Of a DNA stretch of 64,000 bases, positions 26,988 through 34,703 are shown one piece after another. The stretch comes from Albidovulum marisflavi. Lineage in GTDB: Bacteria > Pseudomonadota > Alphaproteobacteria > Rhodobacterales > Rhodobacteraceae. Under the pieces are notes generated by a model that was given only the letters and a program-made list of their open reading frames with translations, searched no databases and was not told where the DNA came from. The position numbers were made by a program, and so were the translations under genes. How positions within the stretch are numbered: position 1 is the first letter of the stretch; each line of letters begins with the position of its first letter. The stretch is taken from the NCBI RefSeq assembly GCF_025751435.1, contig NZ_JAOWKY010000003.1, positions 248,001-312,000 on the forward strand, written 5' to 3'.

Positions 26988-28373
26988 CTAGATTCGCCGC
27001 CCCCAGAGATCATATTCGCTGGCTTCGTCGACCTCGACCGTGACGATGTCGCCGGGGGTCAGGCCTTCGAAATCATCGTCGATGAAGAGGTTGCCGTCGA
27101 TTTCCGGCGCATCCGCCTTGGTGCGGCAGGTCGCCCCCTCGGCGTCGACCGAGTCCACCAGAACTTGCTGACGGGTTCCGATCTTGGCGGCCAGCTTCGC
27201 TTCGGAAATAGCTTGTGCCTTTTCCATGAAGCGTTCCCAGCGGTCCTGCTTGACCTCGTCGGGAACGTGATCGGGCAGAGCGTTCGAGCGCGCGCCTTCG
27301 ACATTCTCGTACTGGAAGCAGCCGACGCGGTCGAGCTGCGCCTCATCCATCCAGTCGAGGAGCGTCTGGAATTCCTCCTCGGTTTCGCCGGGGTAGCCGA
27401 CGATGAAGGTGGAACGCAGGGTGATCTCGGGGCAGACAGCGCGCCAGGCGGCGATTTCGTCCAGCGTCTTCGCGGCGGCGGCGGGCCGGGCCATGCGCTT
27501 GAGTGTTTCCGGATGGGCGTGCTGGAAGGGAATGTCGAGATAGGGCAGCACCAGCCCCTCCGTCATCAGCGGGATCAGGTCACGCACATGCGGATAGGGG
27601 TAGACGTAATGCAGCCGCACCCAGGCGCCGAGGCTGCCAAGGTCGCGCGCGAGGTCCGTGATATGGGCCCGGTGTTCGCGCCCGTCGCGCCCCGACGAGG
27701 CCGCGTGCTTGATGTCCACGCCATAGGCCGAGGTGTCCTGGCTGATGACCAGAAGCTCCCTCACCCCCGCCTCGACCAGCTTTTCGGCCTCGCGCATCAC
27801 GGCATGAGCAGGGCGGCTGACAAGGCGCCCACGCATGTCGGGGATGATGCAGAAGCGGCACTTGTGGTTACAACCCTCGGAGATCTTGAGGTAGCTGTAA
27901 TGGCGCGGCGTCAGCTTCACCCCGGTCGCGGGCAGAAGATCCACGAAGGGGTCGGGCGAGGGCGGTACGGCGACATGGACCGCGTCCAGAACCTGTTCGT
28001 ATTGATGCGGGCCGGTGACGGCCATGACCGAGGGATGGGCGCCGGTGATGTATTCGGGCTCCGCGCCGAGGCAACCGGTGACGATCACCCGGCCGTTGGC
28101 TGCCAGCGCCTCGCCGATCGCCTCAAGGCTTTCGGCCTTGGCGCTGTCGAGGAAGCCGCAGGTGTTCACGATGACCGCGTCCGCGCCCTGGTAGTCGGGG
28201 CTGATCGCATAGCCTTCGGCCCGAAGCCGCGTCAGGATGCGTTCGCTGTCCACCAATGCCTTGGGACAGCCAAGCGAAACCATCCCGATCCTGGGTTGGC
28301 CCGGGCGGGCAGGGGTGTCGAAGAGAGGCTTCGGCGCAAGGTCGGGGCGAAGGTTGGGCGGGTTCTGGGACAT
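26988..28373 (-). CDS. rimO: Ribosomal protein uS12 methylthiotransferase
   Basis: A 461-residue radical-SAM enzyme that methylthiolates an aspartate of ribosomal protein S12. The N-terminal UPF0004 domain has [22 protein letters not shown] and VTGCLG, each with a cluster-binding Cys. The radical SAM motif is CNHKCRFC (about 182-189), followed by ISQDTSAYG and a C-terminal TRAM domain ending [11 protein letters not shown]. The motif set matches RimO rather than MiaB. The chosen ATG at 28373 opens the conserved part; the longer frame to 28511 has no homologous look. Terminates near 26988. Confidence 0.95.
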   Translation of the reverse strand: MSQNPPNLRPDLAPKPLFDTPARPGQPRIGMVSLGCPKALVDSERILTRLRAEGYAISPDYQGADAVIVNTCGFLDSAKAESLEAIGEALAANGRVIVTGCLGAEPEYITGAHPSVMAVTGPHQYEQVLDAVHVAVPPSPDPFVDLLPATGVKLTPRHYSYLKISEGCNHKCRFCIIPDMRGRLVSRPAHAVMREAEKLVEAGVRELLVISQDTSAYGVDIKHAASSGRDGREHRAHITDLARDLGSLGAWVRLHYVYPYPHVRDLIPLMTEGLVLPYLDIPFQHAHPETLKRMARPAAAAKTLDEIAAWRAVCPEITLRSTFIVGYPGETEEEFQTLLDWMDEAQLDRVGCFQYENVEGARSNALPDHVPDEVKQDRWERFMEKAQAISEAKLAAKIGTRQQVLVDSVDAEGATCRTKADAPEIDGNLFIDDDFEGLTPGDIVTVEVDEASEYDLWGRRI

Positions 28374-28598
28374 TGGCGCGATATAGCGAAGCCGGACGGC
28401 GCTGCCTAGGGGGCGAAAGGAAGGCCGGGTGGCGGGAACCGCGGCAGCCGTGCGGACGTGATTTTCCCGAGAGCCTGGACTTACCAGGTGGGCGCCAGGT
28501 ACGCGGACCACGATCCGCGCAGAGCCAGCTCCCTCGGAAATGATTATCGGCCACTGGAAAAGGGCCCGACACGAGAGGGGCAGAACCCGCCGCCTAGA

Positions 28599-28627
28599 GA
28601 GTTAGGCGCAGACGGTGTCCCGTGCAA
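28599..28627 (-). promoter_or_regulatory. Candidate promoter for rimO
   Basis: On the minus strand TTGCAC (28622-28627) is separated by 17 bases from TAACTC (28599-28604). If used, the transcript would have a 5' leader of roughly 215 bases before rimO. The 28374-28762 intergenic region contains no other gene that I can see apart from this and the LexA box. Confidence 0.4.
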
Positions 28628-28736
28628 GCCCCTTGGAAAAAGGTGTGATCCGGTGCCATCACGTCGGCATGTTGCGGCGCCGGCGCGCCGATGCGAACCT
28701 GCCGACAACCTTGGCGTTCGCGGATGCTGGACAGAT

Positions 28737-28751
28737 GTTCATGTTTCGTTC
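28737..28751 (+). promoter_or_regulatory. LexA (SOS) box of mmcB
   Basis: GTTC-ATGTTTC-GTTC matches the alphaproteobacterial LexA consensus GTTC-N7-GTTC exactly. It ends 11 bases before the mmcB ATG, where LexA would block transcription or initiation. Caulobacter mmcB is known to be SOS-regulated. Confidence 0.88.
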
Positions 28752-28762
28752 AGATTGTGTGG

Positions 28763-29230
28763 ATGAATGGCGCATCCTCTCTTCCGCAGCTTCAACCCGG
28801 CCAGGTGCTGGCGCGGGGTGTCTGCAGGCACCTTCTGCACCACGGATTCGTCACGGTCGAGGAACTGGTGCCGACCCCGGGTCTGCGCGTCGACGTGATG
28901 GGGCTGGGCCCTAAGGGCGAGATCTGGATCGTCGAATGCAAGTCCGGCCGGGCGGATTTCACCTCTGACCGCAAGTGGCAGAATTACCTGGAATGGGCTG
29001 ACCGGTTCTTCTGGGCGGTGGACGCCGACTTCCCGGTCGAGCTTCTGCCCGAGGAAACGGGGCTGATCCTGGCCGATGCCTATGACGCCGAGATCGTCCG
29101 CATGCCCGCGCCGTCCCCACTTCCAGGCGCTCGGCGCAAGGTGATGCTTCAGAAATTCGCCCGCCACGCAGCGCTCAGGCTGCAGGGCTACCGCGACCCC
29201 GGCGTCACCGTTTCCGGGGTGTCCCCTTAG
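28763..29230 (+). CDS. mmcB: MmcB family DNA repair nuclease
   Basis: A 155-residue PD-(D/E)XK-like nuclease of the MmcB family, needed for mitomycin C resistance in Caulobacter. It has GQVLARGVCRHL, catalytic LRVDVMGLGPKGEIWIVECK (Asp44, Glu58, Lys60), and YLEWADRFFWAVDADFP. The start at 28763 is favoured since a LexA box sits immediately upstream; in-frame starts further 5' would place the box inside the coding region. The 3' end overlaps the convergent DUF6324 gene by 26 bases. It should be induced by DNA damage. Confidence 0.92.
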   Translation: MNGASSLPQLQPGQVLARGVCRHLLHHGFVTVEELVPTPGLRVDVMGLGPKGEIWIVECKSGRADFTSDRKWQNYLEWADRFFWAVDADFPVELLPEETGLILADAYDAEIVRMPAPSPLPGARRKVMLQKFARHAALRLQGYRDPGVTVSGVSP

Positions 29231-29423
29231 AGCCGCCCTCGCCGATGCTGCGGGCCGCTTCCGCGGCGGCGCGCAGTTCCTCGGCGATCTCCTCGGCTTC
29301 CTCCGGGTCGAAATCCAACGGCAGTTCCATGCCCTCGGCCTCGACATAGATGCGGACCATGCCAAGCGAGGTCGGGCCGATCTGAAGATTGGCGGCGATT
29401 TCGCTTTCCTTGTCGATACCCAT
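29205..29423 (-). CDS. DUF6324 family protein
   Basis: A 72-residue acidic protein: MGIDKESEIAANLQIGP at the start, VRIYVEAEGMELPLDF in the middle, and a helix of Glu/Ala repeats (EEAEEIAEELRAAAEAARS). This is a short Rhodobacteraceae family of unknown function. The start at 29423 is chosen for GGAGG with seven bases spacing. The 3' end overlaps mmcB. Confidence 0.75.
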   Translation of the reverse strand: MGIDKESEIAANLQIGPTSLGMVRIYVEAEGMELPLDFDPEEAEEIAEELRAAAEAARSIGEGGSKGTPRKR

Positions 29424-29708
29424 CTCAGGACCTCCGATGTTTCGGATTGCCTTTAGGGGACAGGGGCGCGGCAAGGCAAGCGCTGAAATGCGCGCGGCGC
29501 GCCATCTAACCCCGCGAAGGCCGCAGGTTCGAAGAAGAACCTGCCCCGATCTTCGGGCCGTCGCCCGGAAGAGGCCAGTTGAACTGGACCTTTGATCTTT
29601 GCGCCCCTATCTTGGGATTATCCGATCTGGCCCCGGCTGCGGAACCGATTTTCCGGTTGACCGCGGCCCGCGAAAGCCCTAATCGGACGCGCACCGCACG
29701 TCGGTCGT

Positions 29709-29785
29709 GCCGCCTTAGCTCAGTTGGTTAGAGCACCAGATTGTGGATCTGGGGGTCCCCCGTTCGAGCCGGGGAGGCGGTACCA
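29709..29785 (+). tRNA. tRNA-His (GTG)
   Basis: A full cloverleaf with acceptor GCCGCCT paired to AGGCGGT, D stem GCTC/GAGC, anticodon stem CCAGA/TCTGG with loop TTGTGGA (anticodon GTG) and T stem CCCCG/CGGGG with loop TTCGAGC. The CCA end is encoded at 29783-29785. Base 73 is A (29782) and the base before position 1 is T (29708), so there is no encoded G-1:C73 pair. Position 1-72 is a G:T wobble. Lack of G-1 and A73 is the known alphaproteobacterial variant. Confidence 0.97.
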
Positions 29786-30107
29786 TCCTTTCTAGTTGAG
29801 ATCACATCCTTTTCGCGACCAAGGCGCATCCCGCCTGTGCTTCGTTTGCAGCCGGTTTGCAAAGGATGTTGCCGGACTCTTCTGGCGCGCATGAATCGCC
29901 TCACGTGACATGGCTGAAGTCCGGGTCGCTGAAGTGGGGTTGCGCAGCCTTTTCGGCCTTGTTCATTTCCTCGAAGGCCTGACGTGGAATCCTGCCACGG
30001 CGATGTGCCTTCGCCCTTTCTTGCCGAACCCGTCGACGAACCTGTCGCAATGCGCTTCGTTCTACTCCCGCGAACGGATCGCACCATCAAACCCTGGGAT
30101 CAAGCAC
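29786..30107. other. Intergenic region after tRNA-His with a weak coding remnant
   Basis: This 322-base stretch has no convincing complete gene. On the minus strand a frame ending at 29901 reads RRGRIPRQAFEEMNKA and then AAQPHFSDPDFSHVT before a stop, which looks protein-like but has no start and no recognised family. It could be the tail of an eroded mobile-element or other gene next to the tRNA. No attachment-site repeat is visible. Confidence 0.3.
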
Positions 30108-30671
30108 CTAGGGCCGAAGCCGCTGGGCGATTTGATGGGCCAACATCTCAACCGCCCGGCCATTGGCTCGTGCGATCGCGGCAGGGCCGTCGCCGTCAAG
30201 TGCAACACTGATGTCGAAGCGGTCGATGAACTCTGTGATGCGGCCGTCCGAAGACGCGACAGCGAACTGCCCCGCAAGCTGGAACGCGCCGTCTGCGCGG
30301 GCAACCATGCTTTCAATTCGAACTTCCAGTTGCGCTGCTGCAGGCTCGGTCAGTGGCCAGGGCTCGGCTGCGACATCCGTGGTCGTCATAAGGTCAAGGC
30401 TGCGCGCCAAGGTCGAAGTCAGGGCGCGCGCCGATCCGTCCGCCCATTGCGCGTTTTCGACGACCTGGAGCGCGCCCGACTCGCTCTGCCTCAGTATCTC
30501 GGACGCTTCCGCGTAGGCAGGCACCACGACCTCTCTGATTTCGAGGCTGCCGACCCGTAGCACAATGCGCTCCTGCGCGCTTGACGGCTCGACCAGATAA
30601 CGGTCGGCCGCAGCGCCACAGGCGGAGAGACCAAGCAAAAGAAGCAGCAGGTAGCTATGAATGGATGGCAT
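30108..30671 (-). CDS. pqiC: PqiC-like ABC-type transport auxiliary lipoprotein
   Basis: A 187-residue outer-membrane lipoprotein. The signal peptide ends at LSAC (about 15-18). The rest has the PqiC/YmbA fold features: DRYLVEP, ILRVGSLEIREVVVPAYA-like strand (spread over about 36-54) and LARSLDLM. PqiC forms a ring that links PqiB tunnels to the outer membrane for lipid movement. It starts three bases after the pqiB stop and is last in the pqi operon. Confidence 0.88.
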   Translation of the reverse strand: MPSIHSYLLLLLLGLSACGAAADRYLVEPSSAQERIVLRVGSLEIREVVVPAYAEASEILRQSESGALQVVENAQWADGSARALTSTLARSLDLMTTTDVAAEPWPLTEPAAAQLEVRIESMVARADGAFQLAGQFAVASSDGRITEFIDRFDISVALDGDGPAAIARANGRAVEMLAHQIAQRLRP

Positions 30672-30674
30672 GCC

Positions 30675-32759
30675 TCAGCGTCCGATGATGAGGGAATTGG
30701 GGTTGCGTTCGATCGCACGAGCAAGCTGCGCGATCGTTCGGGCAGCGGCGCGCACCTCACGCAAGGCTGCAAGCGCGTCCGCATTGAAGTTGGACTGCGC
30801 TCCGTAGGCGGTAACAAGTCTTTCGGATTGCGCGATCAGGGCGTCGAGCCGCGCCGAGAGTTCCGGCAGGGCGGCGGTGGCTTCGGCCACGGCATCTGCG
30901 GCCGCGCGCGTGGAGGTGAGCGTTGCGTTTGCGTTCTCGACAGCACCGCCTTCGCGAAGTTCAGACAGCGTTGCCTCCACCTCTCCGAGGGCGGCTGTCA
31001 ACGCCGGTGGCAGCGCTCTGGCCTCGTCCGTTCCGATCAGTGCGTTCGCACTGTCGAGAACGCGCGTGGCTGAGGCCACCAGTTCCTCGGCGCCCAGTTC
31101 ATTGGCCTTGGCCGCAAGCGCCCTTAGATCCTCGATCAAGGCCGGAACCCGTTCGGAAGCCGTAGACAGATTGGCGCTTGCTGCATCGGCATTTTCGAGC
31201 GCCGAGACCAGCCGGTCAATGGCGCCGCGGGCGCGAAGCTCATCGACGACGCCGCGCAGTTCGGCAATCGCAGCCCGGATCTCGCCCGGCAACGCTTGGG
31301 TTTCCTCAGAGGCGACAAGGGCACGGCTGTCCTCGATAAGAGAGACGAGCGCGTCGGGCATCGCGCGCGTTCCCTCGGCCGTGGCCACCGCCTCGATCGA
31401 GGCCATGACGCTGATCGCTTGGTCGATCAGTTCCTCGACGGGAAGCGCATTGATGCGCTCAAAGACGCCTTCCGCAGTGGCGGTGAAATCGGGCAGATCG
31501 ACCTGAACCGAAGGCAGCACGGGATACCCTTTCTCCGGGCGCCCGAGCGTTGCCGGGGGCGCATCCGGAGTTTCCGCCAGTTCAATGATCAGTGCCGAGC
31601 TGAACAGGTTTGCGGGCGCCAGCCGCGCCCTGAGCCCCGCCTCGACTTCGGAGGCAAGGAAGTCGACCGACTCTTCGGTGCCCGCGTCCGCCGGCAGGCC
31701 CATGGCTTGCGGATCGAGCGCGACGGTGGCGCGCAGGCGCACTCGCTGCCCCTCTGTCGTTTCGGTCAGGAAGGCGGCGATGGCGCTGACCTCGCCGACG
31801 CGCAGCCCTCGGTACTCGATCGGCGATCCGACCGTAAGACCCTCTACCGACCCGTCGAAATCGATGCTGAAGCGAACCGCGTTCGGGCCGATGCCGGAAA
31901 CCAGGCTTTGCCGCGCCGACTGCTCGTCGGCGAACAGCTCGAAGACGGATCCCGCCTCAACCGGCTCACCGCCGGAAAACAGCGTGTCGAAGGCGATTCC
32001 GCCTGTCACCAGCGAGGAAAGGTTGCCCACTTCCAGGTTAATGCCGGCGGCGCCCAGAGACACCGAGAAACCCGAGGTGTCCCAGAACCGCGTGGCTGTT
32101 GTCAGGAACCGGTCGTAGGGCGCGGCGATGAACGTGCCGACCACGACGCTGTCGCCAGTATCACTCAGATGCGGCGTCTCAATGCGCCCGACCTCGATCC
32201 CACGGTAAAGAACCGGCGCGCCGGGAGACAGCCGGTTGCCGTCCCGCGCGCGGATGGTCACGTAGGTGCCCTCTTCGCCGACCCCGGTCAGCGGCGCGTC
32301 GTCGAGCCCTTCGAACGACCGGGCGCTGCCGCCGGGGCTGGGCTTGAAGGACGCCTCGATGTAGACGCCGGAAAACACGGTCGACAGGCCGCTGATCCTT
32401 TGCGCGGTTACCTCCGGGCGTACGACCCAGAACATCGCCTCCTCCGGCAGCAGATCGGCGACGGTCTTGTCGATCCGCGCCGAGAGAACGACCCGGGACA
32501 GGTCGGTGGTGAAGTCCACGTCCTCCACCACGCCGACGACCACGTCGCGGTAGCGAATGGTGGTCTCGCCCGCAGTCACGCCAGAGGCGTTGCTGAGCGA
32601 TATCTCGATCAGCGCGCCGCGTTCCGAATAGCTTCTCCAGGCGATGGCAAGAGACAAGACAAGAGCCAGGATCGGCACCAGCCACACGAAGGACAGATTG
32701 CGCAGGAAGGATTGACGCGGGCGCGAGACGTCAAGTTCGGCTGGCTTCGGGTCGGTCAT
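30675..32759 (-). CDS. pqiB: PqiB-like MCE domain protein
   Basis: A 694-residue intermembrane lipid-transport protein. One N-terminal membrane helix (about 22-42) is followed by three MCE (MlaD) domains (about 45-135, 160-260 and 290-400), each with a core such as YRDVVVGVVEDVDF, YRGIEVGRIETPHL and YRGLRVGEVSAI. The last 270 residues form long Ala/Leu/Glu-rich coiled helices that would build the needle of the MCE tunnel. The start ATG overlaps the upstream pqiA-like stop (ATGA). Length is longer than E. coli PqiB (546). Confidence 0.9.
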   Translation of the reverse strand: MTDPKPAELDVSRPRQSFLRNLSFVWLVPILALVLSLAIAWRSYSERGALIEISLSNASGVTAGETTIRYRDVVVGVVEDVDFTTDLSRVVLSARIDKTVADLLPEEAMFWVVRPEVTAQRISGLSTVFSGVYIEASFKPSPGGSARSFEGLDDAPLTGVGEEGTYVTIRARDGNRLSPGAPVLYRGIEVGRIETPHLSDTGDSVVVGTFIAAPYDRFLTTATRFWDTSGFSVSLGAAGINLEVGNLSSLVTGGIAFDTLFSGGEPVEAGSVFELFADEQSARQSLVSGIGPNAVRFSIDFDGSVEGLTVGSPIEYRGLRVGEVSAIAAFLTETTEGQRVRLRATVALDPQAMGLPADAGTEESVDFLASEVEAGLRARLAPANLFSSALIIELAETPDAPPATLGRPEKGYPVLPSVQVDLPDFTATAEGVFERINALPVEELIDQAISVMASIEAVATAEGTRAMPDALVSLIEDSRALVASEETQALPGEIRAAIAELRGVVDELRARGAIDRLVSALENADAASANLSTASERVPALIEDLRALAAKANELGAEELVASATRVLDSANALIGTDEARALPPALTAALGEVEATLSELREGGAVENANATLTSTRAAADAVAEATAALPELSARLDALIAQSERLVTAYGAQSNFNADALAALREVRAAARTIAQLARAIERNPNSLIIGR

Positions 32760-33406
32760 ATGTCGTCCGCTTCGTAGGCATCCCAGATCAGGCGCGGGTC
32801 AAAGCTGTGCGCGGAAAGCATCGTGAATGCAACAGAAAGAGCAAAACTGGCGGCGGCGATCCCGGGGTTCACCGTCGCCGCAAAGTCCAGCTGAACCAGC
32901 GCCGACAGGATCGCCACGACGAAAACGTCGATCATGGACCAGCGCCCGATGAATTCGACCACCTCATACAGCTTCTGTCGTCCGTGCCCACGGATCACGG
33001 CGGCCGAACGAACGCTGACGGCGAGGTAGGCGATCGCCAGGAACTTGCCAATCGGGATCACGACGCTTGCAACGAAGACGATCAGAGCGACGACGTAGGC
33101 GCCGTGGTGAAAAAGCTCGATGACGCCACCAACGATGCTGTTCTGGCTGGTCTTGCCAAAGGTCGTGGTCACCAGCATCGGATAGATGTTCGCGGGAATG
33201 TAGACGATGATCCCGGCGGCGAGCCAGGCCCAGACCCGCTGCAGGCTGTGGGGATCCCGGCTTGCGATGCGGCTGCCACAACGCGCGCAGACCTGCGCCG
33301 CGCAATCGTGGACCCGCCCACAGTTGCGGCAGCCGGTCAGGCCCGCCCGCCGGGCGGTCAGGACTTCCTGCGTTCTTCCAGCGTTTTCCAAATCGTCAGT
33401 CTGCAC
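32756..33406 (-). CDS. pqiA: PqiA-like membrane protein, second half
   Basis: A 216-residue protein with a zinc-ribbon-like CRNCGRVHDCAAQVCARCG (about 26-44) and four membrane helices, including AAGIIVYIPANIYPMLVTT and SVVIPIGKFLAIAYLAVSV. It matches the second module of PqiA, the inner-membrane partner of PqiB. The start is most likely GTG at 33406, with AAGGA nine bases upstream, inside the 3' end of the first pqiA-like gene (49-base overlap). The gene is separate from its first half, whereas E. coli PqiA is one chain. ATGA overlap with pqiB. Confidence 0.8.
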   Translation of the reverse strand: MQTDDLENAGRTQEVLTARRAGLTGCRNCGRVHDCAAQVCARCGSRIASRDPHSLQRVWAWLAAGIIVYIPANIYPMLVTTTFGKTSQNSIVGGVIELFHHGAYVVALIVFVASVVIPIGKFLAIAYLAVSVRSAAVIRGHGRQKLYEVVEFIGRWSMIDVFVVAILSALVQLDFAATVNPGIAAASFALSVAFTMLSAHSFDPRLIWDAYEADDI

Positions 33407-34014
33407 ATGAAGTTGTCCTTTAGCACCGTCACCAGGACCAGTGTGACGAACGCCCAGAAAGCCGGCCCGAGCGAAAGCTTGGCCAGTCCCGAAATCTTTA
33501 TCAGCGCCACCACCACGCCGACGATGAAAACCTCGGCCATCGCCCAGGGGCGGGTCGCCTCTGCAATTCGGAAGGCGCGCACGGCATGACGCGCCGGGCG
33601 CGCGCCCAGGGCCAGCGGTCCAAGGACGTAAAGCAGCGTTGCGAAACGAACCAGAGGAAGCACGATGATCAGCGCCGCGACCGCGAACGTGAGCGGAAGG
33701 AGCTTGCCGCTGGAAAAGGCCATCACCGCATCCAGAAGCGAACTCCGCTGCACTTTTCCGCCGGCGCTGAGTTCGAGGAACGGGAAGAAAACGGCGGACA
33801 TCATCAGAACCAGCGCCGTTGCCGCAAGCGTGACGATCTGCGCCAGCGCGCCTTCGCGCGGCGCCAACAACAGCGTGCCGCAGCGATGGCAGCGCGCCCG
33901 CGCGCCGGCGGGCACGGCCATGTCGGCATGCAGCGCATCGCAGGCCGGACAGGCGATCAAGGTCTCGGGGTCGAACGCTTGTCGCGGCTGTGGCGGTGGG
34001 GTCAGTGATGTCAT
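33358..34014 (-). CDS. pqiA: PqiA-like membrane protein, first half
   Basis: A 218-residue protein: zinc-binding ACPACDALH and CHRCGTLL near 22-50, then four membrane helices (about 65-200) with SAVFFPFLELSAGG and FVTLVLVTVLKDNF. It corresponds to the first module of PqiA. The start at 34014 follows AAGAG; the upstream frame to 34146 is not family-like. The second module follows in another frame, so PqiA is encoded by two overlapping genes. It leads the pqiA-A-B-C operon. Confidence 0.82.
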   Translation of the reverse strand: MTSLTPPPQPRQAFDPETLIACPACDALHADMAVPAGARARCHRCGTLLLAPREGALAQIVTLAATALVLMMSAVFFPFLELSAGGKVQRSSLLDAVMAFSSGKLLPLTFAVAALIIVLPLVRFATLLYVLGPLALGARPARHAVRAFRIAEATRPWAMAEVFIVGVVVALIKISGLAKLSLGPAFWAFVTLVLVTVLKDNFMCRLTIWKTLEERRKS

Positions 34015-34371
34015 TCGCGTCTCTTGAGCACCTTGAACGGCGGCCGCATGGCCAGAATCGCCCACCGATAAGCCTTTCGTTTGCATAGACCAAACGGCAA
34101 GACGCGTTAAGGAACAGCAAGATCGCGCCTCGATTGCGGCTGACAACCGCCGATGGCGATGGGCGGGGCGCGACAGCGACCGCGTCGGACTTCACCACGT
34201 TCTCCGAACCGGTAACGGACCGGTCGTCACGAGCATGTTCTACCGGTCATCGCGACCACCACACGCAGCGAAAGGGATTCCACCCTGGTCTCTGCACCTC
34301 GCCCAGACTGTACACCGCTGCAAGGCAAGCGATCCAATTGAGCTCTCCTTGCGGCGCACCGGGCTTCGCGC
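34015..34371. promoter_or_regulatory. Intergenic region upstream of pqi operon with triple ACCGGT repeats
   Basis: No gene is visible in these 357 bases. ACCGGT, itself palindromic, occurs at 34208-34213, 34219-34224 and 34242-34247, so the starts are 11 and 23 bases apart, near one and two helical turns. This spacing is what a cooperative binding site would show. The region must contain the pqi promoter. Confidence 0.4.
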
Positions 34372-34602
34372 CTAGCGCATCCAGCCGATCAACGCTGCCG
34401 GATGGTGGCTGAGAATGAGGTTGTCTGCCCTGTCCCCGCGCGCTTCCTGCAGGAGGCGCGCCCATTCCTCGGACGTGTATTCCCGAGGGGACGGATTTTC
34501 GGCGGTTCTTGCCGCGCGCCAGCCAAGCAGGGTGGATAGCGCAGCCTGCATGCGCGCGAATAACGGTTGCGCAGGGGCCAATTCACTCGAATGATCGGTC
34601 AT
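34372..34602 (-). CDS. Small hypothetical protein, 76 residues
   Basis: A 76-residue soluble protein: MTDHSSELAPAQPLFARM, a central LLGWRAARTAENPS, then EYTSEEWARLLQEAR and a tail HHPAALIGWMR. An AAGGAGAG ribosome site lies seven to ten bases before the ATG at 34602. No family recognised. It is divergent from the BTAD regulator gene. Confidence 0.55.
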   Translation of the reverse strand: MTDHSSELAPAQPLFARMQAALSTLLGWRAARTAENPSPREYTSEEWARLLQEARGDRADNLILSHHPAALIGWMR

Positions 34603-34703
34603 GGGGTCTCTCCTTGATCCTGTGACGCCATTTTCGCCCATGACCGTCCACGCCGGCGTCAACGCGGTGCAAAAGCGGCGTCAAAAGCGAAGCGAAGGGA
34701 GAC

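Noticed and set aside
29728-30090. 120-residue minus-strand frame across tRNA-His
   Set aside because: It runs through the tRNA gene and is Arg/Ser/Gly-rich with no family features.
31296-32777. 493-residue plus-strand open frame opposite pqiB
   Set aside because: Antisense to the MCE-domain gene. No ribosome site or recognised motif.
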